A stretch of 64,000 bases of DNA from Sulfurihydrogenibium azorense Az-Fu1 (lineage in GTDB: Bacteria; Aquificota; Aquificia; Aquificales; Hydrogenothermaceae). Numbering within the stretch: the first letter of the stretch is position 1; each line of letters opens with the position of its first letter. Positions 9,212 to 18,433 of this stretch are shown in pieces. The notes beneath the pieces were generated by a model. It was not told where the DNA came from. It ran no database searches and was given only the letters and a program-made list of their open reading frames with translations. Position numbers and translations under genes: made by a program. The stretch lies in assembly GCF_000021545.1 (NCBI RefSeq), contig NC_012438.1, forward strand, positions 1,238,003-1,302,002. The letters run 5' to 3'.

Positions 9212-10358
9212 AATATACGAGGGTTTTGATTTAGAAGAACTGTTAAATAAGGTAAGTCAAGAGTTAGGAGATAAATACAAGATACTGTATAGAGATACGG
9301 TAAAGGTAAAAACAAAAATACCTTTTATAAAAAAAACAAAACATATACTTATAGTTGAGCCTGAAGAAGAAAAAAAAGAATTTGAAGAATTGTTAGAAAA
9401 AGAGTTAGAACTTGAACAAGATGAGAAAGAGACGTATCAACCTACTTACAATCCACTTAGAAATTATCCATTAGTAGAGGAGAGCGTTGTAAAAGAACCG
9501 GAGACTAAAAAAGAAATAACAATAAACGATAATAAATTAGAAGAGATTACAAAAGAGTTTTCAGGTAAAGCTATAGATTTAATAAATATTTTAACACAAA
9601 AAGAAGTAAGCTTAGACATAGCTAAAGAGGTTGTAAAAGGAGGATGTGGTTTAGAGTTGTCTTCTAACAAACTTGATTTAAGACACTTTACTTTTAGAGA
9701 GTCTCTTATAGAAGGTTTAAATAGTAAAGTTGATTTTAAAGGGGATATATTTGAAAATTTAACAAGACAAAAAGTTTTAGTATTTTTAGGTCCAACAGGT
9801 GTTGGAAAAACGACAAATCTATTTAAAATAGCATCAAACTTGGTTTTAAATAAAAATAAAAAAGTAGCGGTGCTTTCTATAGATACATTTAAAGCTGGAG
9901 CTGCAGATCAGGCGAGGAGTTATTCTAATATTTTAGGAATACCATTTTATCTACTATCAGACCCTAAAAAAATAAGAGAAACTGTAGACGATTTAAACTT
10001 TGTAGATGTTATACTCGTAGATACTATTGGTAGAAGTCATTACGACCACTGGAAGTTAGGAGAGATGAAAGAAACTTTAAGGTTTTTAGATGAAGCTCAG
10101 TATATGATGGTTCTTAGTGCTAATATGAATACAAAAGAAAGTTTTAACATTATAAAAAAATACCAGAAATTTTTTAAGATAGATTACTTATTTTTTACAA
10201 AAATAGATGAAACTTCCTATCCTGGAGTGATACTCAACCTTACAGTTAAAACAGGAATACCTCTAACCTACATAAGTACGGGTCAAAACGTGCCAGAAGA
10301 CATAAAAGTTTTAACACCAGAAAGACTTGTCTCTTTACTACTAAAGGAGACAGACTGA
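9201..10358 (+). CDS. flhF: SRP-type GTPase FlhF
   Basis: Flagellar placement GTPase of 385 residues. The C-terminal NG domain has the P-loop GPTGVGKTT at residues 197-205, the SRP-family DTIGR motif (G3) and TKID (G4). The N-terminal basic/acidic B region is variable as usual. FlhF recruits early flagellar proteins to the pole, so polar flagella are likely. It overlaps flhA upstream and the first base of flhG downstream. Confidence 0.93.
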   Translation: MKIKIYEGFDLEELLNKVSQELGDKYKILYRDTVKVKTKIPFIKKTKHILIVEPEEEKKEFEELLEKELELEQDEKETYQPTYNPLRNYPLVEESVVKEPETKKEITINDNKLEEITKEFSGKAIDLINILTQKEVSLDIAKEVVKGGCGLELSSNKLDLRHFTFRESLIEGLNSKVDFKGDIFENLTRQKVLVFLGPTGVGKTTNLFKIASNLVLNKNKKVAVLSIDTFKAGAADQARSYSNILGIPFYLLSDPKKIRETVDDLNFVDVILVDTIGRSHYDHWKLGEMKETLRFLDEAQYMMVLSANMNTKESFNIIKKYQKFFKIDYLFFTKIDETSYPGVILNLTVKTGIPLTYISTGQNVPEDIKVLTPERLVSLLLKETD

Positions 10359-11230
10359 TGGAACAGCAACTTCAACATTTGAAAGAGTTAGTAAAACAGA
10401 AGTTAGATAACAGTGATAATACTATAAAAAACTCAAAATTTATATGTGTAGCTTCTGGAAAAGGAGGAGTAGGAAAAACAAACTTTTCTATAAACTTTGC
10501 TTACATTTTGGCTAATAAATTTAATAAAAAAGTCCTTCTTATTGATGCAGATATAGGTCTTGGTAATATTCATGTTATTTTAAATATACCATTAATAAAG
10601 TCGTTAAAAGATTTCTTTGAAGGCAAGAAAGATATAGAAGAAAATATACTTAATGTAAAAAACTTTGACTTAATACCTGGCTTTTCAGGAATAGATAATG
10701 TATCAGATTTAGAAGAAGAGAAGATAATTATGTTGATTGATAAACTTGATAAAATTTCAAAACGGTACGATTACGTGATTATAGATACTGGAGCAGGTAT
10801 AGGAAAAGATGTTATAAATTTTGTAATTCCATCAGATAAAACCTACGTTATAACAACTCCAGAACCTACAGCGCTTACAGATGCATACAGTTTTATAAAG
10901 TCTTTATACAAAATCTACAACTATAAAAACTTTAAAATAGTTATAAATATGGTGAAGAGAGAGGAAGAAGGGTACGAAGTATTTGAAAGATTAAAAGAAT
11001 CTTGTAAAAAGTTTTTAGATTTAGATTTAGAGTTTTCGGGATTATTACCTATATCTGACAACTTAAAAAAATCAGTTTTAGAAAGAAAATTAATATGTGA
11101 AGAGTATCCAAAAGATATCTTTTCAGAAAAACTTACCCAAATAGCAGTAAAAGAAACGGGAGAAGAAGTTAAAATTAAAGAAGAAAAAAGCTTTTTTAAG
11201 AAATTTTTATCTATGATAAAAGGTAAATGA
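10358..11230 (+). CDS. flhG: MinD-like ATPase FlhG (FleN)
   Basis: ParA/MinD-family ATPase of 290 residues that limits flagellar number and stimulates FlhF. The deviant Walker A GKGGVGKT is at residues 34-41, with a LLIDADIGLGN box after it. The preceding short basic/Gln-rich N-terminus is the FlhF-activating region in this family. It overlaps flhF by one base and fliA by four bases, so flhF-flhG-fliA are probably translationally coupled. Confidence 0.92.
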   Translation: MEQQLQHLKELVKQKLDNSDNTIKNSKFICVASGKGGVGKTNFSINFAYILANKFNKKVLLIDADIGLGNIHVILNIPLIKSLKDFFEGKKDIEENILNVKNFDLIPGFSGIDNVSDLEEEKIIMLIDKLDKISKRYDYVIIDTGAGIGKDVINFVIPSDKTYVITTPEPTALTDAYSFIKSLYKIYNYKNFKIVINMVKREEEGYEVFERLKESCKKFLDLDLEFSGLLPISDNLKKSVLERKLICEEYPKDIFSEKLTQIAVKETGEEVKIKEEKSFFKKFLSMIKGK

Positions 11231-11904
11231 AACTAGACAAAGAGAAGAAAAGATTAGTAGAAGAAAACCTAAACCTTGTTAAAAAGGTTGCATCTAAGAT
11301 TTACTATAGACTACCAGATTGTAGTATTGATTTTGATGATTTATTTCAAGTAGGAGTGATAGGACTTATTAAAGCTACAGAAAACTATCACCAAGATAAA
11401 GGAAAATTTTCAACTTACGCTTACATAAGAATTAGAGGAGAGATTTTAGATTTTTTAAGAAGTTTAGAGGTTTTTCCACATACAGAAAAAGATTATATAA
11501 CAGTAGAAAAAGCAGAACCTGACGATAATTTACCTTACTCTAACACTGCTGTTATACTTAGCCTTGATAAAATTATTTCCATAGAAGATGACAGTATATC
11601 TTTAATAGATTCTATAGTATCAAACTCAAAGACACCAGAAGAAGAGTACGCTCTAAAAGAACAGATTGAGAAAATATCCCAAATAATAGAGCAGTACTTA
11701 GACGAAAATGAAAAAAAAGTTATAAACTACCTATTTTTTGAAGAAAAAGATCCGAAAGAGATACAAGAGATTATGGGAATAAGCCTTGGCAGAATATCTC
11801 AAATAAAAGCAAAAGCAGTGGAAAAAATTAGAGAAATTATGTATCATAATAATGAGAAAGTTGGAGGGAAACATGAACTCTATAAAAGAAAGCAGTATAA
11901 ATAG
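11227..11904 (+). CDS. fliA: Flagellar sigma factor FliA (sigma-28)
   Basis: RNA polymerase sigma factor of 225 residues for late flagellar genes. Region 2 (DFDDLFQVGVIGLIKA) and region 4 with its helix-turn-helix (EIQEIMGISLGRISQIKAKAVEKI) are intact; region 1 is absent, as in the FliA class. The ATG overlaps the flhG stop (ATGA). No flgM anti-sigma gene is present in the window, so the checkpoint partner must be elsewhere or missing. Confidence 0.93.
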   Translation: MKLDKEKKRLVEENLNLVKKVASKIYYRLPDCSIDFDDLFQVGVIGLIKATENYHQDKGKFSTYAYIRIRGEILDFLRSLEVFPHTEKDYITVEKAEPDDNLPYSNTAVILSLDKIISIEDDSISLIDSIVSNSKTPEEEYALKEQIEKISQIIEQYLDENEKKVINYLFFEEKDPKEIQEIMGISLGRISQIKAKAVEKIREIMYHNNEKVGGKHELYKRKQYK

Positions 11905-13168
11905 CAGCTTAATAGAAACAAAAAGTATTAAAGGAAAGCAAAAACCAAAGACATCTATTTTTGATTTAATCCTATCTAAAGAGTTTATTTCAAAAGAATC
12001 TTTAAAATCAGAAAAGTCAGCTGTAGATGGCAAAAATTTAATAGACTTAGATAAAAAATTTAGAACCAAATCAGAAAAAAACGATAAAACTCTAGACAAT
12101 ACATCTTTACCGCAAATAGATTTTAACAGCTTTGAAGTAAGTAAGAATTTAGAACTCACTAAAAAAGCATTAATAAAAAATATATTGAAAATAGATAATG
12201 ATAAAAAATCATTAACCTCTAACAATGTAAGTTTAAAAAACGAAATTAAAACTTTTCAAGAAAAAAATAAACCTCAAAAGATTTTATCCCAGCAAGAAGT
12301 TAAAGAACCAAAGCATAGTGAACTTTTAAACCAAGTAAAAGTTTCTGAAGAGCCTAAAACTAAAAAAACTTTACCGCAGCAAGCTCCTAAACTTACACTA
12401 AGCCAGTTAGAGAATCAATTAGATATAAAATCAAATAAATCACAAAAACAGACTACAGAACTTAACGAAAACTTGAAAATCCCTCAAAATACCTCTCTAA
12501 AAAGGGAAAATAATAAAGGAAAAAATATATCTGAAATTCAAAAAGATATAACTCAAACAGGACGAAAAGATACTTCTAATGATAAATTTTTAGATATAAA
12601 AACAGAATCTAAAAACCAAAATTTCAATAAACTTCAAAACCTTGAAAGAGAAGACCTTGTAAACAACTTAAATGTTAACTTTTCAATAGAAAACTTTAAA
12701 ACTATAGAGAAACAGGATAGTAATAATAATTTTAATAACAAGATCATAGACCAAAACACAACTAAAAACAACAACTTTGATTCTATTAATGGCAACAACC
12801 TTACAGCTATCAACTACGACATTACTTCTGGATACAATAGCTCAAAATCATCAAGTGATAACCAAAATAATTTTACTCAAAATCAGTCCCATACTTTTCA
12901 ACAAAACAGCTTCCAAAATTTCAACCTAACTTATCAAAACACAACTATCAACGCTATTATTACACAAACAACATTAAACCTTTTCATAAAAACTTCAGAT
13001 ATAGTATTTACACCACAGATGATAGATAGTATAAAAAACATTCTTGAAACAAACGGTTATAAAGATTTAAAACTTACTTTGAAAGATAGAGAAAAAGTTT
13101 ACAAATTAAATAGTGTAGAAAAAAACACTCAACCCATAACCGAAAAAGGTATTAATATTGCAGTATGA
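11873..13168 (+). CDS. Candidate hook-length control protein FliK
   Basis: Protein of 431 residues from the ATG at 11873, chosen because GGAGGG lies just upstream; an ATG at 11852 is further into fliA. About 340 residues are low-complexity, rich in Lys, Asn, Gln and Ser, with no membrane segment or signal. The last 80 residues look folded (LNLFIKTSDIVFTPQMIDSI and a short GYKDLKLTL stretch), reminiscent of the hydrophobic C-terminal substrate-switch domain of FliK. Long disordered N-terminus, compact C-terminus and position in a hook/basal-body operon otherwise lacking fliK support the call. Sequence similarity itself is weak, so the name is inferred. Confidence 0.5.
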   Translation: MNSIKESSINSSLIETKSIKGKQKPKTSIFDLILSKEFISKESLKSEKSAVDGKNLIDLDKKFRTKSEKNDKTLDNTSLPQIDFNSFEVSKNLELTKKALIKNILKIDNDKKSLTSNNVSLKNEIKTFQEKNKPQKILSQQEVKEPKHSELLNQVKVSEEPKTKKTLPQQAPKLTLSQLENQLDIKSNKSQKQTTELNENLKIPQNTSLKRENNKGKNISEIQKDITQTGRKDTSNDKFLDIKTESKNQNFNKLQNLEREDLVNNLNVNFSIENFKTIEKQDSNNNFNNKIIDQNTTKNNNFDSINGNNLTAINYDITSGYNSSKSSSDNQNNFTQNQSHTFQQNSFQNFNLTYQNTTINAIITQTTLNLFIKTSDIVFTPQMIDSIKNILETNGYKDLKLTLKDREKVYKLNSVEKNTQPITEKGINIAV

Positions 13169-15066
13169 AAAAACTTTTTTTTATAACATTTATCTTTCTT
13201 TTTATCATTTCAAACTCTTACGGTAAAAACAATAACGAAGATTATCAAATCTACCAAAAAGCTTTATCTTACTATAACTACGGTTCTTACTACTCTGCGT
13301 TAGAAGAGTTAGATAAAATAATCTACAAGAAAAATCTAAAATTTTATCCTGATGTTTTACTTTTAACAGCAAAAACTTATTTAAGTATAGGAATAAAGTC
13401 TGGGATAAAAAAATATCTATGGAACGCAGTTTACTATCTAAACTACTACGTAGGTTATAACGGCAAAAGAAATGAAGATTACTACTATACAAAAGGATTG
13501 GCATACGAGAGACTTGGATTTTATGAAAGAGCACTTACAAACTATAAAATAGCTTTACTATCAAAATCAGAAAGAAGTAATCTTACAAACAAAATAATTC
13601 TTGGAATTATGAGAACTTCCATCTTAATGGGAAGGGTTGATAACATAACAAAGTACATAGTGTACCTTGCACCGTTAGAAGCAAGGGAGGGACAGGAGCT
13701 CTCAATCGTTTTAGGGATGAAGTATTTTTACGAGGGTAATTACGATTTGGCATTTAACTATTTTTCACAGGTTTACCAAGATTTTGAAGAGTATCTCCTT
13801 TACAATCCCGAATTTTATTATTACATTGGAGAGACTGCGTATAGACTTAAAAAGTATGACTTTGCAAAAAGGATTTTTAGAAAAATTGTGAACAATGTGA
13901 AAAATGATGATGTTATAAGGAAAGCTTACTTAAGACTTGGAGATATAGCTGTAATACAAAACGATAAATATGAAGCATTTAACAACTATTACATAGTTAT
14001 AAACAGATTTCCTGAGACAAATGAAAATACAGTAGCAAGACTCAAAATGTTAGCTCTTGGATTAAAGTATCCTGATTTAGAAAGTAGAATAAAAAAAGTA
14101 AAACAGCTTGAAGACCCTGTTAAGTTTATAGTCCAGACATTAGTGTCAAACAGGACAAACTACATAGGAAAGTACGCTATAGGAAACTTCGGTGTTTTAG
14201 TTTTGCAAAATCCTACAGATTTTTTAATTGATAAACTTTCTTATGAACTTTCTCTTCTGTATCCTGCTAACTTTACCTATGAACAAGCAGAGTACATAAG
14301 AGGTTTGTGGACTCCTTACTTGGAAAAATTAGATAATAAAGCACTTATAAAACTTTACAAAGCAAATCCCAAGTTTTTTAAAGATATTTTTGATGAAAAT
14401 ATTCTCAAAAAAATACTACAAAATCTAACAGATAATTACTATAGAAAAGATTTACTAAAACATCTAATCAAAAACTACGATAAAGATGAATATAAAATAC
14501 AGCTTGCAAAGATATACTATGAAGAAAAACAGTACTCTAAGGCTTTAGAGATCCTTTCTGGTATAAAAGATAAAAACTGTGATTTTTACATTATCTCAGC
14601 GTTAATTAAAAAAGCTATGAATATGAATTACAAAGATGATATGGAAAATATGGAAAAAAGCTGTAAAGATTTAAAACTACCTTTTGAGATTGCTCTTGAT
14701 TACTACTTGATGAAAAAGGATTTACCAAAAGCAGTATCTACTATTTTAGAGAATAAAAACAGATTAAAAGATGACGATAACACTAAGAATAAAATTTTAG
14801 ACTTAATCTCAAAACTTTACGGTAGTAAAATGTATAAAGAACTTTCCCAGCTTCTAGATAACATTCCAGAGAACTTAATACCAAAAGAAAAACTTTGTGA
14901 TGTATCTTCCTACTACCTAATTACAAAGGTTAAACTAAACTCAACTAACGTTAAAGACTTGTATTATAATACTGTTAAAAATTGTAATACAGAAATGGCT
15001 AAAGTCTCTCTTGAGCTTTACGAAACATTAAAAGTAATACAGGAGGTGAAGGGAAATGTTCGATAA
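13165..15066 (+). CDS. Secreted tetratricopeptide-repeat protein of the flagellar operon
   Basis: Protein of 633 residues with a Sec signal peptide (MKKLFFITFIFLFIISNSYG). TPR-like helical pairs rich in Tyr, Leu and Ala fill most of it, for example ALSYYNYGSYYSALEELDKI, AYERLGFYERALTNYKIAL and LRLGDIAVIQNDKYEAFNNY. It starts four bases inside the preceding gene and overlaps flgB by 11 bases, so it is firmly part of the operon. A periplasmic TPR scaffold around the motor (compare PflA of Campylobacter) is possible, but I see no specific similarity. Function unknown. Confidence 0.75.
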   Translation: MKKLFFITFIFLFIISNSYGKNNNEDYQIYQKALSYYNYGSYYSALEELDKIIYKKNLKFYPDVLLLTAKTYLSIGIKSGIKKYLWNAVYYLNYYVGYNGKRNEDYYYTKGLAYERLGFYERALTNYKIALLSKSERSNLTNKIILGIMRTSILMGRVDNITKYIVYLAPLEAREGQELSIVLGMKYFYEGNYDLAFNYFSQVYQDFEEYLLYNPEFYYYIGETAYRLKKYDFAKRIFRKIVNNVKNDDVIRKAYLRLGDIAVIQNDKYEAFNNYYIVINRFPETNENTVARLKMLALGLKYPDLESRIKKVKQLEDPVKFIVQTLVSNRTNYIGKYAIGNFGVLVLQNPTDFLIDKLSYELSLLYPANFTYEQAEYIRGLWTPYLEKLDNKALIKLYKANPKFFKDIFDENILKKILQNLTDNYYRKDLLKHLIKNYDKDEYKIQLAKIYYEEKQYSKALEILSGIKDKNCDFYIISALIKKAMNMNYKDDMENMEKSCKDLKLPFEIALDYYLMKKDLPKAVSTILENKNRLKDDDNTKNKILDLISKLYGSKMYKELSQLLDNIPENLIPKEKLCDVSSYYLITKVKLNSTNVKDLYYNTVKNCNTEMAKVSLELYETLKVIQEVKGNVR

Positions 15067-15424
15067 TTTAGATAAGATAAATAAGATGTCTTCATTTTAC
15101 TTTGAAAGGTTTAAAGTTATTCAAGGAAACATTGCAAACGTCAATACACCGTTTTATAAACCTAAAGATTTAAAATTTGAAGAGGTTTTTAAGAACTTCA
15201 TTCCTATGAAATTAACTAATCCAAAGCACATTAACCCAGCAGGTAGTGAAGATATTAAAATAACGAGTTTTGAAAACGGATACATAACAGGCTACGACCA
15301 AAATAAAGTTAATCTTGAAGAGGAGATGGCTAAACTTGCAGAGAGCTCCATAATGTATAAGACCCTTGTTGAAGTTATGAAAAAAGAAATGGTAAAATTA
15401 AAGTATGCAATATCAGGTAAGTAA
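15056..15424 (+). CDS. flgB: Flagellar proximal rod protein FlgB
   Basis: Rod protein of 122 residues with the N-terminal IQGNIANVNTPFYKPKDLKFEE motif region (about residues 22-43) and a C-terminal helix. It lies directly before flgC and fliE in the standard flgB-flgC-fliE-fliF order. AGGAGGTGA lies upstream of the ATG, inside the end of the TPR gene. Confidence 0.92.
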   Translation: MFDNLDKINKMSSFYFERFKVIQGNIANVNTPFYKPKDLKFEEVFKNFIPMKLTNPKHINPAGSEDIKITSFENGYITGYDQNKVNLEEEMAKLAESSIMYKTLVEVMKKEMVKLKYAISGK

Positions 15425-15438
15425 GGAGGGATTAAAAG

Positions 15439-15852
15439 ATGATTTTTAAGGGGCTTGAAGTATCAGTTTCAGGGATGCAAGCAGAAAGAGTAAGGATAGA
15501 CTTATCTGCCAGCAACCTTGCTAATGTCAACTCAACAAGGGCAGAAGATGGGCAACCTTACAGGAGGAAAGTTCCCGTATTTGAAGCCGTATTAGATAGC
15601 CAGTCAAAAAATACGCCTATATACAAAGTAAGAGTAAAAGAGATTCAAACAGACCCTTCTCCTTTTAAATTAAAGTTTGATCCAAACAATCCTGACGCTG
15701 ACCAAAACGGCTACGTAAGACTACCAAATGTAGACCCTATAAGAGAGATGGTAGATATGATGTCAGCAATGAGGAGTTATGAAGCAAACCTTACTGCTTT
15801 TAACACCCATAAAGATATGATTTTAAAAAGTCTTGAAATAATAAGAGTGTAA
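15439..15852 (+). CDS. flgC: Flagellar proximal rod protein FlgC
   Basis: Rod protein of 137 residues. The N-terminal SGMQAERVRIDLSASNLANV motif, the PYRRKVPVFE segment and the C-terminal REMVDMMSAMRSYEAN motif are all characteristic. AAGGAGGG precedes the ATG. It builds the proximal rod with FlgB, FlgF and FliE. Confidence 0.94.
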   Translation: MIFKGLEVSVSGMQAERVRIDLSASNLANVNSTRAEDGQPYRRKVPVFEAVLDSQSKNTPIYKVRVKEIQTDPSPFKLKFDPNNPDADQNGYVRLPNVDPIREMVDMMSAMRSYEANLTAFNTHKDMILKSLEIIRV

Positions 15853-15863
15853 AGGAGTAAGCT

Positions 15864-16154
15864 ATGAAGGTAGAAGGTTTAAATACTCTTCCATTAAAGA
15901 TAGACCAAGAAACACAAATAAATAGTCAAGAAAAACAATCTTTTGCAGATATTTTAAAAAACTTTATCCAAGATGTAAACAACGACCTTCTAACGGCAAA
16001 GCAGGTTGGACAAGATTTAGCAGTAGGAAAGGTAGAAAATATTCAAGAAGCTATGTATCTAATTGAAAAAGCTGATATATCATTCAAACTGTTAACAGAA
16101 ATAAGAAACAAAGCATTAGAAGCTTACCAAGAAATAATGAGAATGCAGGTGTAA
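15864..16154 (+). CDS. fliE: Flagellar MS-ring/rod adaptor FliE
   Basis: Small exported protein of 96 residues joining the MS-ring to the rod. The segment FADILKNFIQDVNNDLLTA and the terminal KALEAYQEIMRMQV are standard FliE features. It sits between flgC and fliF as in most flagellar clusters and has a good ribosome site (AAGGAG). Confidence 0.92.
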   Translation: MKVEGLNTLPLKIDQETQINSQEKQSFADILKNFIQDVNNDLLTAKQVGQDLAVGKVENIQEAMYLIEKADISFKLLTEIRNKALEAYQEIMRMQV

Positions 16155-16157
16155 TCT

Positions 16158-17762
16158 TTGGCTGTAGATTTTAACCAGATAAAACAAAAAGTAGGAGAAT
16201 TTTTAAAAGACAAGAAAAACCTCAAATACATAGTATCGGGTCTTATAGGACTTTTTTTAGTTGTTATTCTATCAATAGTACTGCTAAAATCTTTCCACAA
16301 AGAGGATTACGCAGTTTTATACTCCGGCTTATCTCCTGATGATGCAGGAAACGTACTTACAGCTTTATCACAAGAAAACATACCTTATAAGCTTGAAGGG
16401 AATGGAACAATTATAATGGTTCCAAAAGATAAGGTTTACGATGCAAGGTTAAAACTTGCTGCAAAAGGACTTCCTTCTGGGAAAGTTGTTGGATTTGAGA
16501 TATTTGAAGAACCAAAGCTTGGAACTACTCAATTCCAAGAAAACGTTAACTATATAAGAGCTGTAGAAGGAGAGCTTACAAGAACTATAAAACAGCTTGA
16601 TGCCGTAATGGATGCAAAAGTAAACATCTCAATGCCAAAAGACTCTCTCTTTGTAAGGGAAGATGAAGAGGCAAAAGCATCAGTAATAATAAAACTCTGG
16701 CCTGACAAAGACTTAACAAAAGAACAGATAAAGGCTATCGTATTTTTAGTTTCCCATGCAGTACCAAAATTAAAGCCAGAAAATGTAACTGTTGTAGATA
16801 ACAGAGGAAGGGTTTTATCAGACCTAATAGACGAAAATGTTTCAGAAGCTTCAGGAGATAAAACGGTAGAGTTAAAAAGAAAACTTGAAAAACAGTTAGA
16901 AAAAGATATTCAATCAATGCTTGCGAAGGTAGTAGGACCAGAGAGGGTTGTTGTTAAAGCAAGTGTAGAACTTGAAACAGGAAAAGTAAATCAAAAAGAT
17001 GAAATATACGACCCTGACAAAGTAGCAGTAGTCAGCGAAAGGAAGATAAAAGAATCAGAAACAGAAGAAGCAAACACTATTAACGCACCACCGGGAACTC
17101 CTACAAACGTTCCACCAGTAATGAACACACCTATTTTTGGTGGAGGTGGTAAGAAAAAAGAAAAAAGTGATATAACAACAAACTACGATGTTTCTAAATC
17201 TATGATAGAAACTCAAAAACCTTTGTTTGTTATAAAGAAAGTAAGTGTAGGTGTTATGATAGATGGCAAGTATAAAGAAGTTAAAGACAAAGATGGAAAC
17301 GTAAAGTTAGAGTTTGAACCAAGGTCTCCACAAGAACTCCAATCTTACGAAAATCTTATAAAAAGTGCGATAGGTTTTGATCCAAACAGAGGAGACCAAG
17401 TTACTGTAATAAGCGTACCTTTTGAATCATTAGAAACACAAAAACAAGAAGTAAAGCAAGCAAATATAATCCAGTATATAATTGCAGGTTTATTAGGGTT
17501 AGTATTACTCGGATTAGTAGTATTCTTATTACTTAAGACGAAAAAGAAAAAACAAGAGACTATCATCGCACCTTTACCTTCTGGAGAAGTTCCTTCAAGT
17601 TTAGCTACCCAGCTATCTAAAATATACGAAGAAGAAAAAGAACTACAACCAGAGTTTGAAAAAATACCTGAGTATATAAAACTATTAGAAATAGCGGAAG
17701 AAAACCCTGTACTTATTGCTAATCTCATATCAAAATGGTTAAAAGAAGAAGGTAAAAAGTAA
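16158..17762 (+). CDS. fliF: Flagellar MS-ring protein FliF
   Basis: Inner-membrane ring protein of 534 residues starting with TTG. Membrane segments lie at about residues 24-46 and 438-458, enclosing the periplasmic ring-building domains with the YVLYSGLSPDDAG-like start and the conserved NYIRAVEGELTRTI segment. The short cytoplasmic tail after the second segment binds FliG. A Gly/Pro-rich insertion lies near residues 310-330. It overlaps the first base of fliH. Confidence 0.95.
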   Translation: MAVDFNQIKQKVGEFLKDKKNLKYIVSGLIGLFLVVILSIVLLKSFHKEDYAVLYSGLSPDDAGNVLTALSQENIPYKLEGNGTIIMVPKDKVYDARLKLAAKGLPSGKVVGFEIFEEPKLGTTQFQENVNYIRAVEGELTRTIKQLDAVMDAKVNISMPKDSLFVREDEEAKASVIIKLWPDKDLTKEQIKAIVFLVSHAVPKLKPENVTVVDNRGRVLSDLIDENVSEASGDKTVELKRKLEKQLEKDIQSMLAKVVGPERVVVKASVELETGKVNQKDEIYDPDKVAVVSERKIKESETEEANTINAPPGTPTNVPPVMNTPIFGGGGKKKEKSDITTNYDVSKSMIETQKPLFVIKKVSVGVMIDGKYKEVKDKDGNVKLEFEPRSPQELQSYENLIKSAIGFDPNRGDQVTVISVPFESLETQKQEVKQANIIQYIIAGLLGLVLLGLVVFLLLKTKKKKQETIIAPLPSGEVPSSLATQLSKIYEEEKELQPEFEKIPEYIKLLEIAEENPVLIANLISKWLKEEGKK

Positions 17763-18433
17763 TGTTAGACCTGATAGATTTTAGTAATATAAATAAAAGC
17801 AATAATTTAGAAGATGATGAAAAATATCAAAAACTCTTGGTAGAAAACTCTATTTTAAAACAGAAAATTCAAGAACTTGAAAAAAAGTTAGAAGAAGTTA
17901 GACAGGTTTCCCTAATAGAAGGTTACGAAAGAGCAAAAGAAGAGATGTTAAAAGAGTTAGAACTTGAAAAGCAAAACTATTACAATCAATTAAAGCAAGA
18001 GTTTGAAAAACAAATAGCTCAAAAGTTAGAAACTTACAAAAAAACTTTTGAAGATCTAAATTATAAACTAAATCAAAGCTTGAAAGAGATTTTAGACAAA
18101 ATAAACATAATCATATCTGACTCTATAGAAGAAATTTTAGATTTTCTATCTTTAAATTATCACAATCCTCAAACAATTAAAGATAACATTCTATCTATAA
18201 TAGAAACCTTAAAGTCTAACAACCTTGTTAAGATAAAAGTTGGAACGAAAGAATTACAGGAACTCTTAAAAAAAGCTTTACCAGATGTAGAAGTAATACT
18301 TGAGGAAAGTTTAAACCCAAACGATTTTAAAGTGGAGTTAGACATTGTAAAAATGGAAAATAATGTTAAAGAAAAAATAGAACTGGTAAAAGATGAGATT
18401 AAAAGAGAGATTAAAAAGCTATCCGAAGTATAA
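17762..18433 (+). CDS. fliH: Flagellar export regulator FliH
   Basis: Protein of 223 residues with a long Lys/Glu-rich coiled coil (about residues 20-110) followed by a compact C-terminal domain, the FliH/SctL/V-ATPase E architecture. It holds the FliI ATPase at the C-ring. It begins one base before the fliF stop and its end overlaps fliI by 41 bases. The assignment rests on architecture plus its invariable position before fliI. Confidence 0.85.
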   Translation: MLDLIDFSNINKSNNLEDDEKYQKLLVENSILKQKIQELEKKLEEVRQVSLIEGYERAKEEMLKELELEKQNYYNQLKQEFEKQIAQKLETYKKTFEDLNYKLNQSLKEILDKINIIISDSIEEILDFLSLNYHNPQTIKDNILSIIETLKSNNLVKIKVGTKELQELLKKALPDVEVILEESLNPNDFKVELDIVKMENNVKEKIELVKDEIKREIKKLSEV

